This document shows, in pieces, positions 49,013 to 61,481 of a stretch of 64,000 nucleotides of DNA. A program made the translations under genes and the position numbers. The notes beneath the pieces were generated by a model. That model saw only the letters and a program-made list of their open reading frames with translations, was not told the origin of the DNA and searched no databases. The stretch covers positions 36,338,683-36,402,682 of the forward strand of contig CM022671.1 in NCBI GenBank assembly GCA_012295275.1, read 5' to 3'. The stretch's first letter is position 1, and each line of letters opens with the position of its first letter. This stretch comes from Chrysomallon squamiferum (Eukaryota > Mollusca > Gastropoda > Neomphalida > Peltospiridae).

Positions 49013-50463
49013 TATAATAATAATAATTATTTTTGTTTTGTTGTTAAATATTATTATTATTATTATTATTATTATCATTAGAATAAAATCTTACGTAGAG
49101 GACATGGATGCACAACAAGCTCTCAATTTCCTGGCGAATGGTGCAGATAGAGATACGGACATCTTCAAAATCGCTTACCAGACAGTGATTGAGAACTTCG
49201 AACACATCTTCGATTCCGATGATTTCATGAACATGGATGTGGATACCTTGTGTGCGATTCTGTCTGACGACTGTCTCATCGTTGTGGCCGAACTGGACGT
49301 GTTCTGGACAGCCCTCAAATGGATTGTGTTTGATTTGAAAAACCGACTCAAGTATCTCACAAGAGTAATGAACTGTGTACGTTTCGCTCTCATGTCCCAG
49401 GCAGAACTTATTTACTGCGTGTCGGTCACGGACCTCCTCCGTTCCAACCCCACGTGCAGGACGATGATTTTGAGTTCCAACTGGTTAGTTTTCGTTTCTG
49501 TTATTATTAATATAATTAAGATTTGCAGTTTCACTTCTTTCATTGATCATTCAATGAATGAAAATGGCTAACGATAGATTTGTTGTTGATATTTTGTTTG
49601 TTTCTGTGTTTTTTTTAGTAGTTTCTTTTTCTTTCTTTTTTTATTTCTTTTCTTTTTTCTCCCCCCACCTTTTTTTTTTTTTTTTTTTTTTTTTTGGAGC
49701 GATATTTTCCAAGTATACTGTAAATCGATTCAGGAAAAGTAAATGTTAAGAAATGTACTGTTGAAATACTTCACAAACATATTTGTTTGTTTAGAAAAAA
49801 CAAAATACCTCATTTTCGGCTCGTTATTTATAATCAGTAACCGTATTTTTGAGACTATAGTTTAAATCAGAGTTTTAAGTGTCTACGCCGTTTGTTGGAT
49901 TTAAATAAATAAATAAATATTTTCATAAAGTGTAATTCACCCATTCTCTATTTTCAATGTACAACAGAACTGGAGGGAAAGAAAATAAATAAAAATAAAT
50001 ATTTAGATAATAACGAGTTTATATAAACTTGTAAAAAAAAAAAAAAAATACCGTAATACAAGCATTCGATCGGAGAGGATGTATAAATTAAACATTATAT
50101 TTTAAATTTTTTTTTTATTATATAATTAATTAATTATCATTTTACCCATTTGCGATATTTTATGTATGCAATATATATTATTGGTATTACTATTAGTAAA
50201 CTTATTCTTTACTTATGAAATAATAAATAAATAATAAAGCGATGTTCTTCCGCACATTTGTAAATATTCACTTTATGTTAACTATCGCACGACATCTGTT
50301 TCAAATCGTTCTATTTGTGTTACTTTAAATATCAAGTGCTAAGTTAAACACAAACACAGCCCGCATCAGGGGCGATAATTTCACGGAATTACCCAAAATG
50401 CATGCAGCAGACGACAATTTATCAAAAAAAAAAATAAAATAAAATAAAATAAAATAAAATAAA

Positions 50464-50502
<39 letters not shown>

Positions 50503-50737
50503 AAGGACAGGCAAATAAAATAATAATTTTAGAGATAGTTTCTTATTTACTGATGTTATAAAACTGATTAAACAAATAATTTTTTTTTAAAAAAAAAACG
50601 TCTGCTGTAATATTTACCGATACTCATCAAAACAATTTTTGATTGTCAATGACTGCTTTGTACTGCTAATCCTGACATATGCAGTCAAATAAAATTATTT
50701 CGTCAGTGTTTAGATTTGATAGTCATATAGACACTTT

Positions 50738-50782
<45 letters not shown>

Positions 50783-53700
50783 TAACATATCGCATATCTA
50801 GTATAATTAAAAGTTAAGCCTAAAAAACAAAAAGTACTAAAAATAAAAAAAATAATAAAAAAAGGATCTTATGGAAATGTAATTATATTTTTGTGATACC
50901 ATAATGAAGACCTTATTGTTTATTTGTTTATTACTTTTTATTATTTTATTATTTCTTTAAAAAAACAGCCAGTACTAAAAGGCCCACTAAAAATGTAAAC
51001 ATAATACTAATTAGACTTAGAAAGGTTAACAACAAATACACAGCAACAACAGTAATTATTAATATCAACAGTAACAATACCAACATCTAATATATAATAA
51101 CAAAAGGCAATAAAAGCAGCAATTAACACACACACACAGTAACAGGAATACCCAAATATAACTGCAAATATACACAAATACACAAATACAACAAAGAACA
51201 GTAATTAAATAATTATAAAATACCAACACAAATATTAAGATATTTTGTATTTGTATTGCTTTAGGTTACTTATGTGTACTGCTGTAGGAAAGGAAGATCC
51301 ACTGCACATCCCTCGACCAAATCCTCGCAGTTGTATGATAGATAGTAAACATGATATTGAGACCACATTCAAGGTAGGATTTTGGCTTAAACTTTTGAGT
51401 GGATACATATTATTTTGTTATGATTTATAAAAAGCTATTTTTTAATAAATTTGAAAATCACAGCTTGGAATTAAACAGTCTCAGTATTAATTAACAGTAA
51501 TTAAATCATAAGAGTTGGGTGTATTTATATATATATATATTTTTTTAAAGTAAACTGTTTCTAATTTTGGTTTCTAATTTTTGTTACAGTGGTTATAAAA
51601 AAAAAAATAATAATAATAATAATAATAAAAATTAAAAATTAAAATGCCACAAATATTTTTAATTACTATATTTAATTTTAATAACGTATTACACTCTACA
51701 CTTATTTTGGACAGTTTCAAACAAAATATATCTGTACTACATAATTAACTCCAAAAATTAATATCTATTCATTTTTTGATAGTTGTCTGCTAAAAGGACA
51801 AATTTAATTTACAAATATTTCTGGTAAACTCATTTATTTCCTAATTTGACAATTATTGTCAGGACTGATTGTATCATGCAGCTGAAAAAGAGTGGAAAAA
51901 ACCCCTCAGTAGCTTTCCTGATAATATTATCATCAGTTACTTCCATTATTTTTTATTATTACTAATATATTATAGGCGTGATAATGTATAATAAGTTATG
52001 GTTTGTCTTTAAGTAGTCAAAAGAACTATTGTATTTGGGCTTAATTCCGACTGAGAATGTTTCTTATAAATAATAATTTAATTGAATTGCTGGAAGCACA
52101 ATTCTTTGACTCAGGAAGTGTGGATACCATCAAATAGTTGATTTTACCACTAATAAAAGACATTTTTTAGAAAATACAAAGCGAAGTTATTTAAAACAGC
52201 AGTTTAATCCTGGTATAGATAAACTAAATTCATAGAACAAATTATGCTCTATTCCCATCTCTAAAATGAAATGATGGAAAAGATAAGATTTAGTTTTTTT
52301 AACGGAAGACACTGTTCTTTATAGAACTCTTATCACTAGGTCAGAATATTTGAAGTACCAATGTGTCATAGCCTATTTGGTAAATTGATTATTAATACAA
52401 AGAATGTATTATTGGATCTAACTGAAATTCAAGTTTATAAAAGTCTGAAAACACTTTTACTTTTATTGTAAAGCTTTTTTTTTTTATGCATTTGAATTTG
52501 TGTTAAATGTGATCTCATGGGTTCCTGCATTGGTTCAGAATGATTTCTGTGAACTAGTAATAATACAAGTCTAATATTCTAACTTTTTTTGTCTCTCAAT
52601 ATTCCAGTATACAAATGCAATAGATATTGACATTCATGTGTGTGTGTGTTTGAGGTATTATTTCTGAATTCAAGTTTATAAAAAAATGAAAGCTTTATTT
52701 TCAGATTATACATGTATGTTTATGAAATTCTGAAAGTCTATGTACTTAATTAAAGTTTTGAATACAGCTTCTCTAGCTGTTTTAATCAGATGATTTCGTT
52801 CAACAGATTCGTGACAAACGCTGGAGTAACTTGTCAATACAGTTATCCAAAATGATGTCAGATCCAGCATTCCAGCAGTCCCTGATGACCCAGACACAAG
52901 CTGAGTTGGCATGCCGGATGCGTGCTGTAGAAGTATGCCCTGAAAACTATGGAATGGATAAAGGTTTTTACTGTGATCAGGGAAGAATGGCTGAAACCCA
53001 AGCTTTTCCACTTGAAATAAGGAATTCTTTTGAAATGAGGAATCCTTGTAATCCTTGTGAAGTAAGGAACCCTTGTGAAGTAAGGAACCCTTGTGAAGTA
53101 AGGAACCCTTGCGAAGTAAGGAACCCCTGTGAAGTAAGAAACCCCTGTGAAGTAAGGAACCCTTGTGAAGTAAGGAACCCTTGTGAAGTAAGGAACCCCT
53201 GTGAAGTAAGGAACCCCTGTGAGGTAAGGAACCCCTGTGAAGTAAGGAACCCTTGTGAAGTAAGAAACCCTTGTGAAGGAAGGCCACAAGAAATAGTGTG
53301 TAACAAGCCAGACAAAAAAAGATGTTATGAAACTTATGATCCAGAAGCTGCTAAACGAGAGAAGAAAGCCCTTCAAAGGAAAGGACAGAGTTACCACGAA
53401 GCAGATTTCTGTGGTTCAAGGACATCTCGGATTTGTGATGAACCTGCAAGTCAAAGAATATATGAGCTAGAATGTACTCCAATACCACAAAGTAGAAACT
53501 GTTATGAAGATTATTATGCTAGACAGGCAATGCCGGGCAAAGGTTAGTTTAATTATAATTATTGCAAAGAAAACAGTAATCACACAATCCAATTCAAACT
53601 GACAGCTGACTAAATTAAGTTCTCAGAATAACCCAATTAAAAAGATTAATAATTAAAATTTTTATAAATAAATACTTTTACATTAAAGTACATTGTATGT

Positions 53701-56700
53701 TTTCAAATGGTGTCCTGTTTATTAAAATACAAATATTTTATTTACTGCTATTACAAGTAATTAGCCATTTCTTTTGGAAAGCTTATTTTATGACAGTATG
53801 GTCAAACAGAGGGTTATTATCCTCTTTTTGTGTGTGTGTGTGAGGAAATAACTGTAAAATTTTACTTAGCCAAACAACTTAGAGTGAGATCAAATAATTT
53901 TTCTCCACTGAAATTAACCCATTTATTTTTATTAATAATTAATATTCAGTGACAATAATAAAAGCATGTACAATATCTATTTCTACTTAATTTGTTTTAC
54001 AAAACAGCACATTTCATTTGTCTGATGTGAATAACCCCTTTTAAGCATCCATACACTTAACACAGATACACAGACAACAATATATATTGTTTTCAATATG
54101 TCTACTTTAGTGATGGAATCGACATGTTCTTGGAAAGTTTACCTATCAGATTAGTACTGTACATGCCTTATTCATAATCTCTGTTATAATTTTTTAACAT
54201 GCTTCTAGCCATTCAGTTTACCTGTCATTAAATTAAATTTTCATTAATTTAAAGCAATGGCAAGCTACAGCTACGAGTGTGACCCATCTAGCAGGTTTGG
54301 AAAAACACGATGGGGTTCAAAGTCTCAGTTATCAGACAGTATGGTAGCTGGATGTCAGAAGTGGGAAAGTAAGAACCATTTTCTTTTCTTTAATAGAGTA
54401 GGGCTTCATAGCAGTCAGTTGACAGTGTCTGCATACAATATATATATTTCAGAGACAATAACAATTATTAAAATCATTGTAATAATAATTTGTTTTTTTT
54501 ATTATTATCTTTTTTTTTTAAAACTTTTAACGGATACTGGAATTGTAGCACCTTGAAAGTAGAAACTGCATATGTATTAACTATTTATTGTTTTTATTTT
54601 GTAACAGATTACCAGCATATGAAATTACATATTGTTTTTGTTTTTACTTTATAACAGATACTGGAATTGTAGCACCTGCATGTGAAAGTAGAAACTGCAT
54701 ATGTATTAACTATTATATTGTTTTTATTTTGTAACAGATACTGGAATTGTAGCACCAGCATATGAAAGTAGAAACTACATATGTATTAACTATTACGTTG
54801 TTTTTACTTTATAACAGATACTGGAATTGTAGCACCAGCATATGAAAGTAGAAACTACATATGTAAACCAATGGATGAAAGTATGGGTGCTAATCCCACG
54901 TGTAAAGAAGGTATATTTTGTCTTCTCTTCTCAGTTTTTTAAGCATCTTTAGGCTATTCCATAAAATCTGATTTTCTGCCTGTCTGATAGGTTGTTTTAT
55001 TATTTATAATTTCAGTTCAGTGTGTATGAATTAAAATGGAATATTCAACCCTTTTAAGAGCAAATAAATGATCTGATAAGGAAACTAATCTACAGAGATA
55101 AAAATCTGGATAAAATTAACAGTATTTGATCCATTATAAATGAAACAAGTTAAAATAATTCTAAGAAAATCTGCTACAGAATAATGGGTTGTTTTTGTTA
55201 TCTAACTTGATTAATTTGGTCAGGTAATTTAATCTAAAATACATCATGTACTGATTTTAGGCAACCAGTTTGAATAATGATGATATAGAAATAACTCAGG
55301 AAAAATGTTTTTTTGAAAATCAAAATCTAAATATTAAAATTTTAAATATAAAGTGTAAAGTTTAATGTTTTCATATATATTCATTACAAATATTTATAAC
55401 ACAATCTTCAAGCCACTGATTTGTGTTTATGTTTGGGTATACATATCTATGGTTCTAAATAAACATAAAGCTATCTCAGTTGGTGTGTGTTCTTCTGGAG
55501 ATAATTATTTGACTTGAAATTAGGATGCATACATATACAGTGAGAAAAAATTACACTGACAATAGACACTACTACTACTACAACTACTACTATTATTATT
55601 TTTAACTAATGGCCTCTACCATTAAAATTATTCTTAAACTGAATATATAATTCAGTTTGTTCAGGCCTCAGATGCATAATATTAAACCATAGATCTCTGA
55701 ATCTGTTTTATGTAAAGGAATTAAACTAAAGGATAATTTAAAACTGAGTTTTAAAGTATTCAGTAATGTACAAGGAACATAAGTATTTAATTCAGAGGAA
55801 ATTTGACAGACTAATGTGTGAAGACATTTCTTTTCTTTTTAAATTCAATTTAAAAAATTCTATAATCTGATCATTACAAAAATAAAATTATAATACAAAA
55901 TATTTAATTACTTGTTCTGTTTTGAAGCTGATCATAAAAGTATTCTCCAGTATTCTTAATATTTAATAAATTTAAAAAATGAACATTTGCACAATCCCTC
56001 TGTATGCACTTTGGCATGTATTTTTCTTAAATTCAGAGGAATTACCTATGAATTTAAAATCTTTCATGAAAATTTTTCATTTCACTCTTTCACAAATAGA
56101 GACACAGATAATGAAGGATTTTGAAAGTTGAGATATTTATAAATATTTTATAGACTTCTGTGTTTTACTCATCACTTCTTTTTTGTTCTGCAGCAGAGCC
56201 AGACAGTCATCTTGAAGTGAAGAGATCATTTTCAAAATCTCGGGATATATCTGAATCCAATCTCACAGACATTTTAGTTGTAGGAGGTTTTAAACCAGTG
56301 GATAAGAAGAAAGATGGTAATTTATTTATTTACTGTTTTATTTGACATACATTTGTTTATTTACTAATTTAATACGTTAAATACTAATTTTTTCATACCT
56401 GATGCATTAATACTCCTTTCCTTTTTGTCAGTAATCCAGGTAGAACGTTATAATTCAGAATATGATAAATGGAACCACTTTGCTGGCTTACCAGAACCAC
56501 GCAATCATCATGCTGTAGCAGTTCTTCATGGAAAGCTCTTCCTTATAGGTGAGTGATTGTCTGTATGGATTGCATTAGTTTTCTAAAATGCAGTTTTTTT
56601 TGGTATAACCATTCAGCAGTTTTTTCCTGCTTCAGCCAGTGCTCCTTCTGAATATGTTGTATGTGGGAAGGTGAAAACAAAAAATATCTTGCTTCAGACT

Positions 56701-56765
56701 GATAATAAAATATGTTTTGGTAAACCATGTTAGTGTTAAATTTTTTCCCCTTCTGTTTGTTGTTG

Positions 56766-56835
<70 letters not shown>

Positions 56836-58691
56836 GATATTTAGGTGGCAGTGATCCAAGAAAGTCAAAAAAGAATCCGGTTGCTACAAATACAACATTT
56901 ATGTATAACCTGGATGAACGAGAGTGGTACAAGATGGCTAACATGAGCACATGTCGAATGCACCACTCTGCCTGCACGTTGTTTGGAACGTTGTATGCTA
57001 TCGGTGGACAGGATGAGAAAAACCAGTAAGTGTAACTGTACAGAGATGATAGTAAGATTAGTTCTGTTCATACTTTCCTTTCAGCTGGTGTCTATAGCTG
57101 AGATATCATGATGTAGTATATCTTGAATGTGAGAAAGCATACTTAAAATGAATACTTACTGTTTGTTTTAGTTATATATAGGATGATTTCTTTCATTATT
57201 CAGTACAGTCATGTTTTAAAACAGAACTAGTGTATATAATATCAACTAATTGTAGATATCTGTTAATAAAATGACACACAAATTATATTGACTTGCTTGT
57301 TTCTTTTAAATATAGAATTATTTTTTTTATTCAACAACAGATATGTAAAATAAGTATTTACTTAGCCTTTGTTGATAGCAGTTATTTCCCTTCACTCCTT
57401 ATCTAAGTAATTCAATTTTGTAATTTGTTGTAATTTTTAATATATATAATTTTATTAGTTATGTATTTTGTTTTGTTTATATTACTATTTAATATTATAG
57501 GTAGTGTATAATTTATTTTTTTATTTTAGTATATATTATATAATCATGTGTGTATTTTGTTTGGTTTCTGTTACTTAATATATTTAATATTACCACTTCT
57601 GCATAATCACAGATCAACCTTTTGATGTTTATGTTTGCCACAACAATTGCTATATGTTTAATTACTACAACAACAATTACTACTACCACTGTTGTTGCTG
57701 CTACTACTATTTCTACAAATTTCATTATTACCACTAGTATAGTTATTATTATTATTATTATTATGCTGTTGTTATTTATTTTTGTAACAGCGTGCTAAGC
57801 AGTGTGGAATGTTTCAATCTCAAAACTAACACATGGACATCTGTAGCCTCAATGAAGGTAGCACGATGTGGTTTTGGAGCCACTGTGCATGACGGCTACA
57901 TCTATGTTGCTGGAGGTTTTGGTGAACCACCTGATAAGAAATCAAGAATGCCTGTTCTCAGCCACATGGAAATCTACAGTCCACGTACAAACAAGTGAGC
58001 CATTTCAAATTTGTTATTTTCTTCAAGCTATCACATTGTCTGTAACAGTAGGGTACAAAGAAATAATCTGTATATAATAATTATTTTGTTGTTTGCCATT
58101 TGCCAAGCAGAGTGTATGTAATGTTTGTTTTTAATATCTGTAGGTGGACAGAGGCATGCAAACTGTCAATTCCACGGTGTTATGCCAATTTGGTGTCGGT
58201 AAATAACCACTTGTATCTGTGCGGAGGAGCTACTCGGGGTGGAGGGAAGGGGTCAGCTGATGCCAACGCCTTGACCAGCTTATCTCTCATTGATGAGTAC
58301 GACCCATTTGAGGACACCTGGCAAGAGTGCTCGGATCTCTATATCGCACGTCATAATGCTGGCGCTGTTGTAATGGGTGGGATTTTTATACTCTATAAAG
58401 AATTTTGATTCATTCATTAGTTATTTATTTATTTATTTATTTATTTATTTTTGTCTGTTTGTTTGTTTGTTTATTTGTTTCTTTTTTTCTTTATCTAAAG
58501 TTGAACTTATTTTGTTTTGTTTTTCAGGTAACAAAATTTACATTATTGGTGGAGTATCCTCAGAGCGGAACGACACGCTGCAGTCAGTTGAATGTTTTGA
58601 TGTTCATACTCGCTCGTGGGACAGAACTATAAACAATCTGCCTCATCCTGCTACAGGAATTGGATGTGTTGCTATCCCAGCCAAGCATTAA
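45275..58691 (+). CDS. BTB-BACK-Kelch protein with NPCEVR repeats, 15 exons, 1416 aa
   Basis: Exons: 45275-46136, 46776-47168, 47631-47911, 48456-48694, 49082-49483, 51265-51373, 52807-53542, 54255-54368, 54818-54910, 56194-56316, 56432-56548, 56845-57025, 57791-57994, 58144-58376, 58528-58691. The sum is 4251 nt and all phases close. Residues 1-420 are Ser/Thr/Gln-rich and look disordered, with short SQSYEP-type repeats. BTB spans about 500-600 (MIDVLVHIGNQIFTAHRHLL, VYTGELDLRTVNLSDLYLAA) and BACK about 600-740. A Cys-rich insert (about 763-1045) includes 12 NPCEVR repeats. Kelch blades fill 1100-1416, with glycine doublets such as VVGGF, IGGSD, IGGQD, AGGFG, CGGAT and IGGVS. BTB-BACK-Kelch proteins usually bridge Cullin-3 to substrates, but some are structural. 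At 1416 aa it is more than twice the usual 570-650 aa. The first ATG is assumed; a further 5' coding exon cannot be excluded. Confidence 0.9.
47577..47629 (+). repeat. (ATT)n running into the Kelch exon 3 acceptor
   Basis: About 17 ATT/TTA units that end in TTTAG, the acceptor itself (exon starts at 47631). The repeat replaces an ordinary polypyrimidine tract. Confidence 0.9.
47973..48310 (+). repeat. 52-bp minisatellite in Kelch intron 3
   Basis: About 6.5 copies of a 52-bp unit containing TTATTAGGAGTAGGTAG and GAGAGAATTAATGTATTAG. Inner copies are almost identical and edge copies diverge. Confidence 0.9.
48984..49080 (+). repeat. (AAT)n and (ATT)n pair before the Kelch exon 5 acceptor
   Basis: An AAT run (48984-49027) and an ATT run (49050-49075) are inverted copies of each other, able to pair across a short T-rich spacer. 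The second ends in CATTAG, the acceptor of the exon starting at 49082. Confidence 0.85.
49570..51240. other. Kelch intron 5 with low-complexity blocks
   Basis: Holds T and A homopolymers (49669-49695, 50467-50500), an AAAAT array (50429-50470), an AAT run (50741-50781) and AT-rich filler. No exon seen. Confidence 0.6.
53050..53283 (+). repeat. 18-bp coding minisatellite, NPCEVR array
   Basis: Twelve in-frame copies of an 18-bp unit encoding Asn-Pro-Cys-Glu-Val-Arg (53050-53265), plus a final NPCEGR (53266-53283), preceded by a partial NPC. Copies differ mainly at silent positions (CCTTGT versus CCCTGT, AGG versus AGA). Each unit contains GAAGTAAG, which resembles a splice donor; the tenth, GAG|GTAAGG, is a strong match. 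Confidence 0.95.
54534..54910 (+). repeat. Tandem copies of the acceptor and head of Kelch exon 9
   Basis: The block TTTTATAACAG|ATACTGGAATTGTAGCACC occurs at 54658, 54738 and 54818, an exact 80-bp period. Decayed versions lie at 54534 and about 54608. Only the last copy continues into the full exon with donor GAAG|GTATAT. The earlier two have ACATAT|GTATTA or GCATAT|GTATTA instead, a weak donor. Each would give a 45-nt exon entered and left in phase 1, so in-frame inclusion is possible. Confidence 0.85.
56191..56196 (+). promoter_or_regulatory. NAGNAG tandem acceptor at Kelch exon 10
   Basis: The acceptor reads CAGCAG, so exon 10 can begin at 56194 or 56197. The two isoforms would differ by a single codon (presence or absence of one Ala) while keeping Glu-Pro after the junction. 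Confidence 0.6.
56767..56836 (+). repeat. (ATT)n before the Kelch exon 12 acceptor
   Basis: About 23 ATT units that end 8 nt before the acceptor GATATTTAG (exon starts 56845). Antisense frames of poly-Asn and poly-Ile are artefacts of it. Confidence 0.9.
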
Positions 58692-60734
58692 TAAACAAAA
58701 GGCTAAATTAGCAAAATTAACAAATTTGAGTGCTTTGTGGGACTAAACAATATATATGTATATATATATATATATATATTTTATTTTTTAAATTAAAAAT
58801 AAATTAAAAACAAATAATTAAAAACCTTAAAATATATATGTGACAATAATTTAAAAAAATAAATAAATTAAAAATAAAAGTCATTAAAACAGTAAAATGA
58901 ACCAACAACCCATAAACAAAATGAACAATAGCTTGCATTTCAGAAAGGGCTAGACTGGATCACAAAATAATGAGACGATCAAAGATTTGTGTTTTTAAAC
59001 TCATACTATTAAGAATTGATTGATTGTTTATAGAAAGAGGTGACTGTGTGTCAGCAGGTTTGGGACAAGCTGGTTTGTAAATATAATTTCTTGTTGTTTC
59101 ATTACCTGTAGGATTATTGAGAGCAATTGTGATTTGTTTGGATGTTTTGGTAGATAAATATGCATGGTAAAACATCTTTCACTTTTCTCTTCTTTTTTCT
59201 TTTTCTTTTTTTGACATCTTTGTTGTTGTTTTTCCTTTTTCTAAACTTTCTTTCTTTCTTTCTTTCTTTCTTTCTATCTTTCTTTCTTGATTTTGTTCTT
59301 AATCAGTGTGACAAAAACGAATGTGACTTTATATTTTGTTCTAGTTTGATATTGCAGTGTCTTATTTATCAGGTGATGCAGATTTGCTTTTTTATTGTTT
59401 TTATATTTTTCATGTTTGCTTTTTTTAAATGAAATTTACATGCCAATCATGATACTTAATCTTTTTCTTAATATTAAAAAAAAAAAAAAAGAAGAAGAAA
59501 AAGGAAAAAGGAAAAAATAATTTAAAATTATGTTTTATTGTTTTGGGTTTTTTTGTGTTAAAAACACACTTTTATATGGTCTGTCAAAGGAACTATTGTT
59601 TGGTGTGGAGAATCTGCTTTGTTATTCTTAGCAATACATGGAATGGTATGTGAATGTTTATTATTTGTTCATTATTATTAATTATACTCTGTTTTTACAA
59701 TGCCTCTTCTGAAAAACCAAAAAAGTAATGCCATTAATTCTAATATTATTAATACTATTACAATCATTAATAATAAACAAACCAAAAATTAAAATAAATC
59801 AAAAACAATAGAAACTGTATAATAGTTTTGAATTTCCAGTGATTTATTCACACAAACTATTCTGGTTGGTTGTACTGATTTGTATTGCTAGTATAACCAG
59901 ATGGAGGCTTGTAGTTTTGAAATCAAAGTTCAGTTAATTGTACTGGATGATGCTGTTACTAATATTAATGATAAACTTTTGTTTGTTATGTATCTATTTA
60001 GTACTGAGTGATTTTGCTAACATGGTTGTTATATTTTATATTTGTGTTGGTGTTTTTGTTAATGGTATGGGTGGGATGTTGTGTATATTTGTACATACTT
60101 ATAGTCCTAATCAAATAGCACACACTGACATGGGTTCAGTGGAGTGATTTCCTAATGTATTGCTATACATACACATAATGTATGTTTACATTGGTATTCA
60201 AACTGTTACAACAATGGACAGTTTTGCAGGCAAGTGAATATTATCAACACTGTAATTAAATTAGATTGTCATTTAAACTAGTGTTGATTTACTTTAAACT
60301 GTTCATTGTTACAGTTTGAAAATTGTGTTGTTTTAATTAAACTGTTTGTTTTAGCTGGCTTTATGAGATCAACTGTGTGTACTACTTTACTTCTGTCATT
60401 TCTTAGTCCTCTGTATTTTTATTATTTTATGATAATATTTTCTTTTGTTGTTATTTGTGTTAGCTTGTGAACAGTGCCTTCCTTCTATTATTACAAATCT
60501 ACTCACACACTTCTGGTGTACGGAACATTGCTTCCTCCGTGCTATATGATCTTAATGCACATTAATATACATGTATAAAAAATATTAAAATGCCGAATTA
60601 AAAATTGCATAAATCAATCACTGTTTTGTTTTGTTTTCCTGTTTAAATGCAAATTCTGGTCTTATATTTATTCAGCAACATTAAACCATTACCTGTAAAA
60701 GATGTTTTACTATTTTTATACAGATTACCGGGCT

Positions 60735-60768
<34 letters not shown>

Positions 60769-61059
60769 TTAACACTGTTAGTGAGCTTACTTTAAAAATG
60801 ACACCTATATAAAATATCTTTCTTTATTTATTTTGTTAAATGTATTTTATTGCATATGTTGGGTATGCCAAAATTCCACTTGTTCTGTAGTAAAAAATAA
60901 ACTTATAAACCAGTTTTATTAAATAATGCATCTTACAACACCACACACTGAATGAGCTGGTTAGTATTAAATTCAGTTTTTAAAAATAAATGCTAGAAAG
61001 AAAATCTCTCTCTTATTACAATTTGTTATTATATAATTTATTATATATAAAAAATAAAA

Positions 61060-61180
61060 AATAAAATAAAATAAAGTAAAATAAAATAAATATATAAAAA
61101 ATAAAAAATAAAAAATAAAATAAAATAAAATAAAATAAAATAAAATAAAATAAAATAAAATAAAATAAAATAAAATAAAT
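61060..61180. repeat. (AAAAT)n pentanucleotide array
   Basis: About twenty near-perfect AAAAT units, interrupted once around 61090. Open frames across it on the minus strand are spurious. Confidence 0.9.
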
Positions 61181-61403
61181 AAATAAATCATAAAAAAAAA
61201 ATGTATATAATATGAAATAAAATAACAAAAAAAAATACTTATACTTTCAATAATAGATCACTAGTTAGAACGGGAATTCATCGCCAAGGTCTATGAAATT
61301 GTCATTGTCACCATTGTCATTCCATCACTAAAATAATTAAGATCTTGATGATTATGATGGCAAGTTAAAAAAATTATTTATTATTATATTATTATTTTTA
61401 ATG

Positions 61404-61408
<5 letters not shown>

Positions 61409-61479
<71 letters not shown>
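61409..61479. repeat. (GA)n microsatellite
   Basis: About 35 uninterrupted GA units. Confidence 0.95.

Positions 61480-61481
<2 letters not shown>

Noticed and set aside
52706-53397. Three long minus-strand frames with hexapeptide repeats
   Set aside because: They are antisense shadows of the 18-bp repeat. The plus strand has the matching BTB-Kelch exon with correct splice sites.
56543-56977. Minus-strand frames with long poly-Asn or poly-Ile
   Set aside because: They are translations of the ATT repeat and the antisense of Kelch exon 12.
61262-61340. Minus-strand frame reading like an acidic protein end (DNDNFIDLGDEFPF then stop)
   Set aside because: The frame has an in-frame TGA immediately after the only nearby acceptor, so it cannot be joined to an upstream exon. 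Likely chance.
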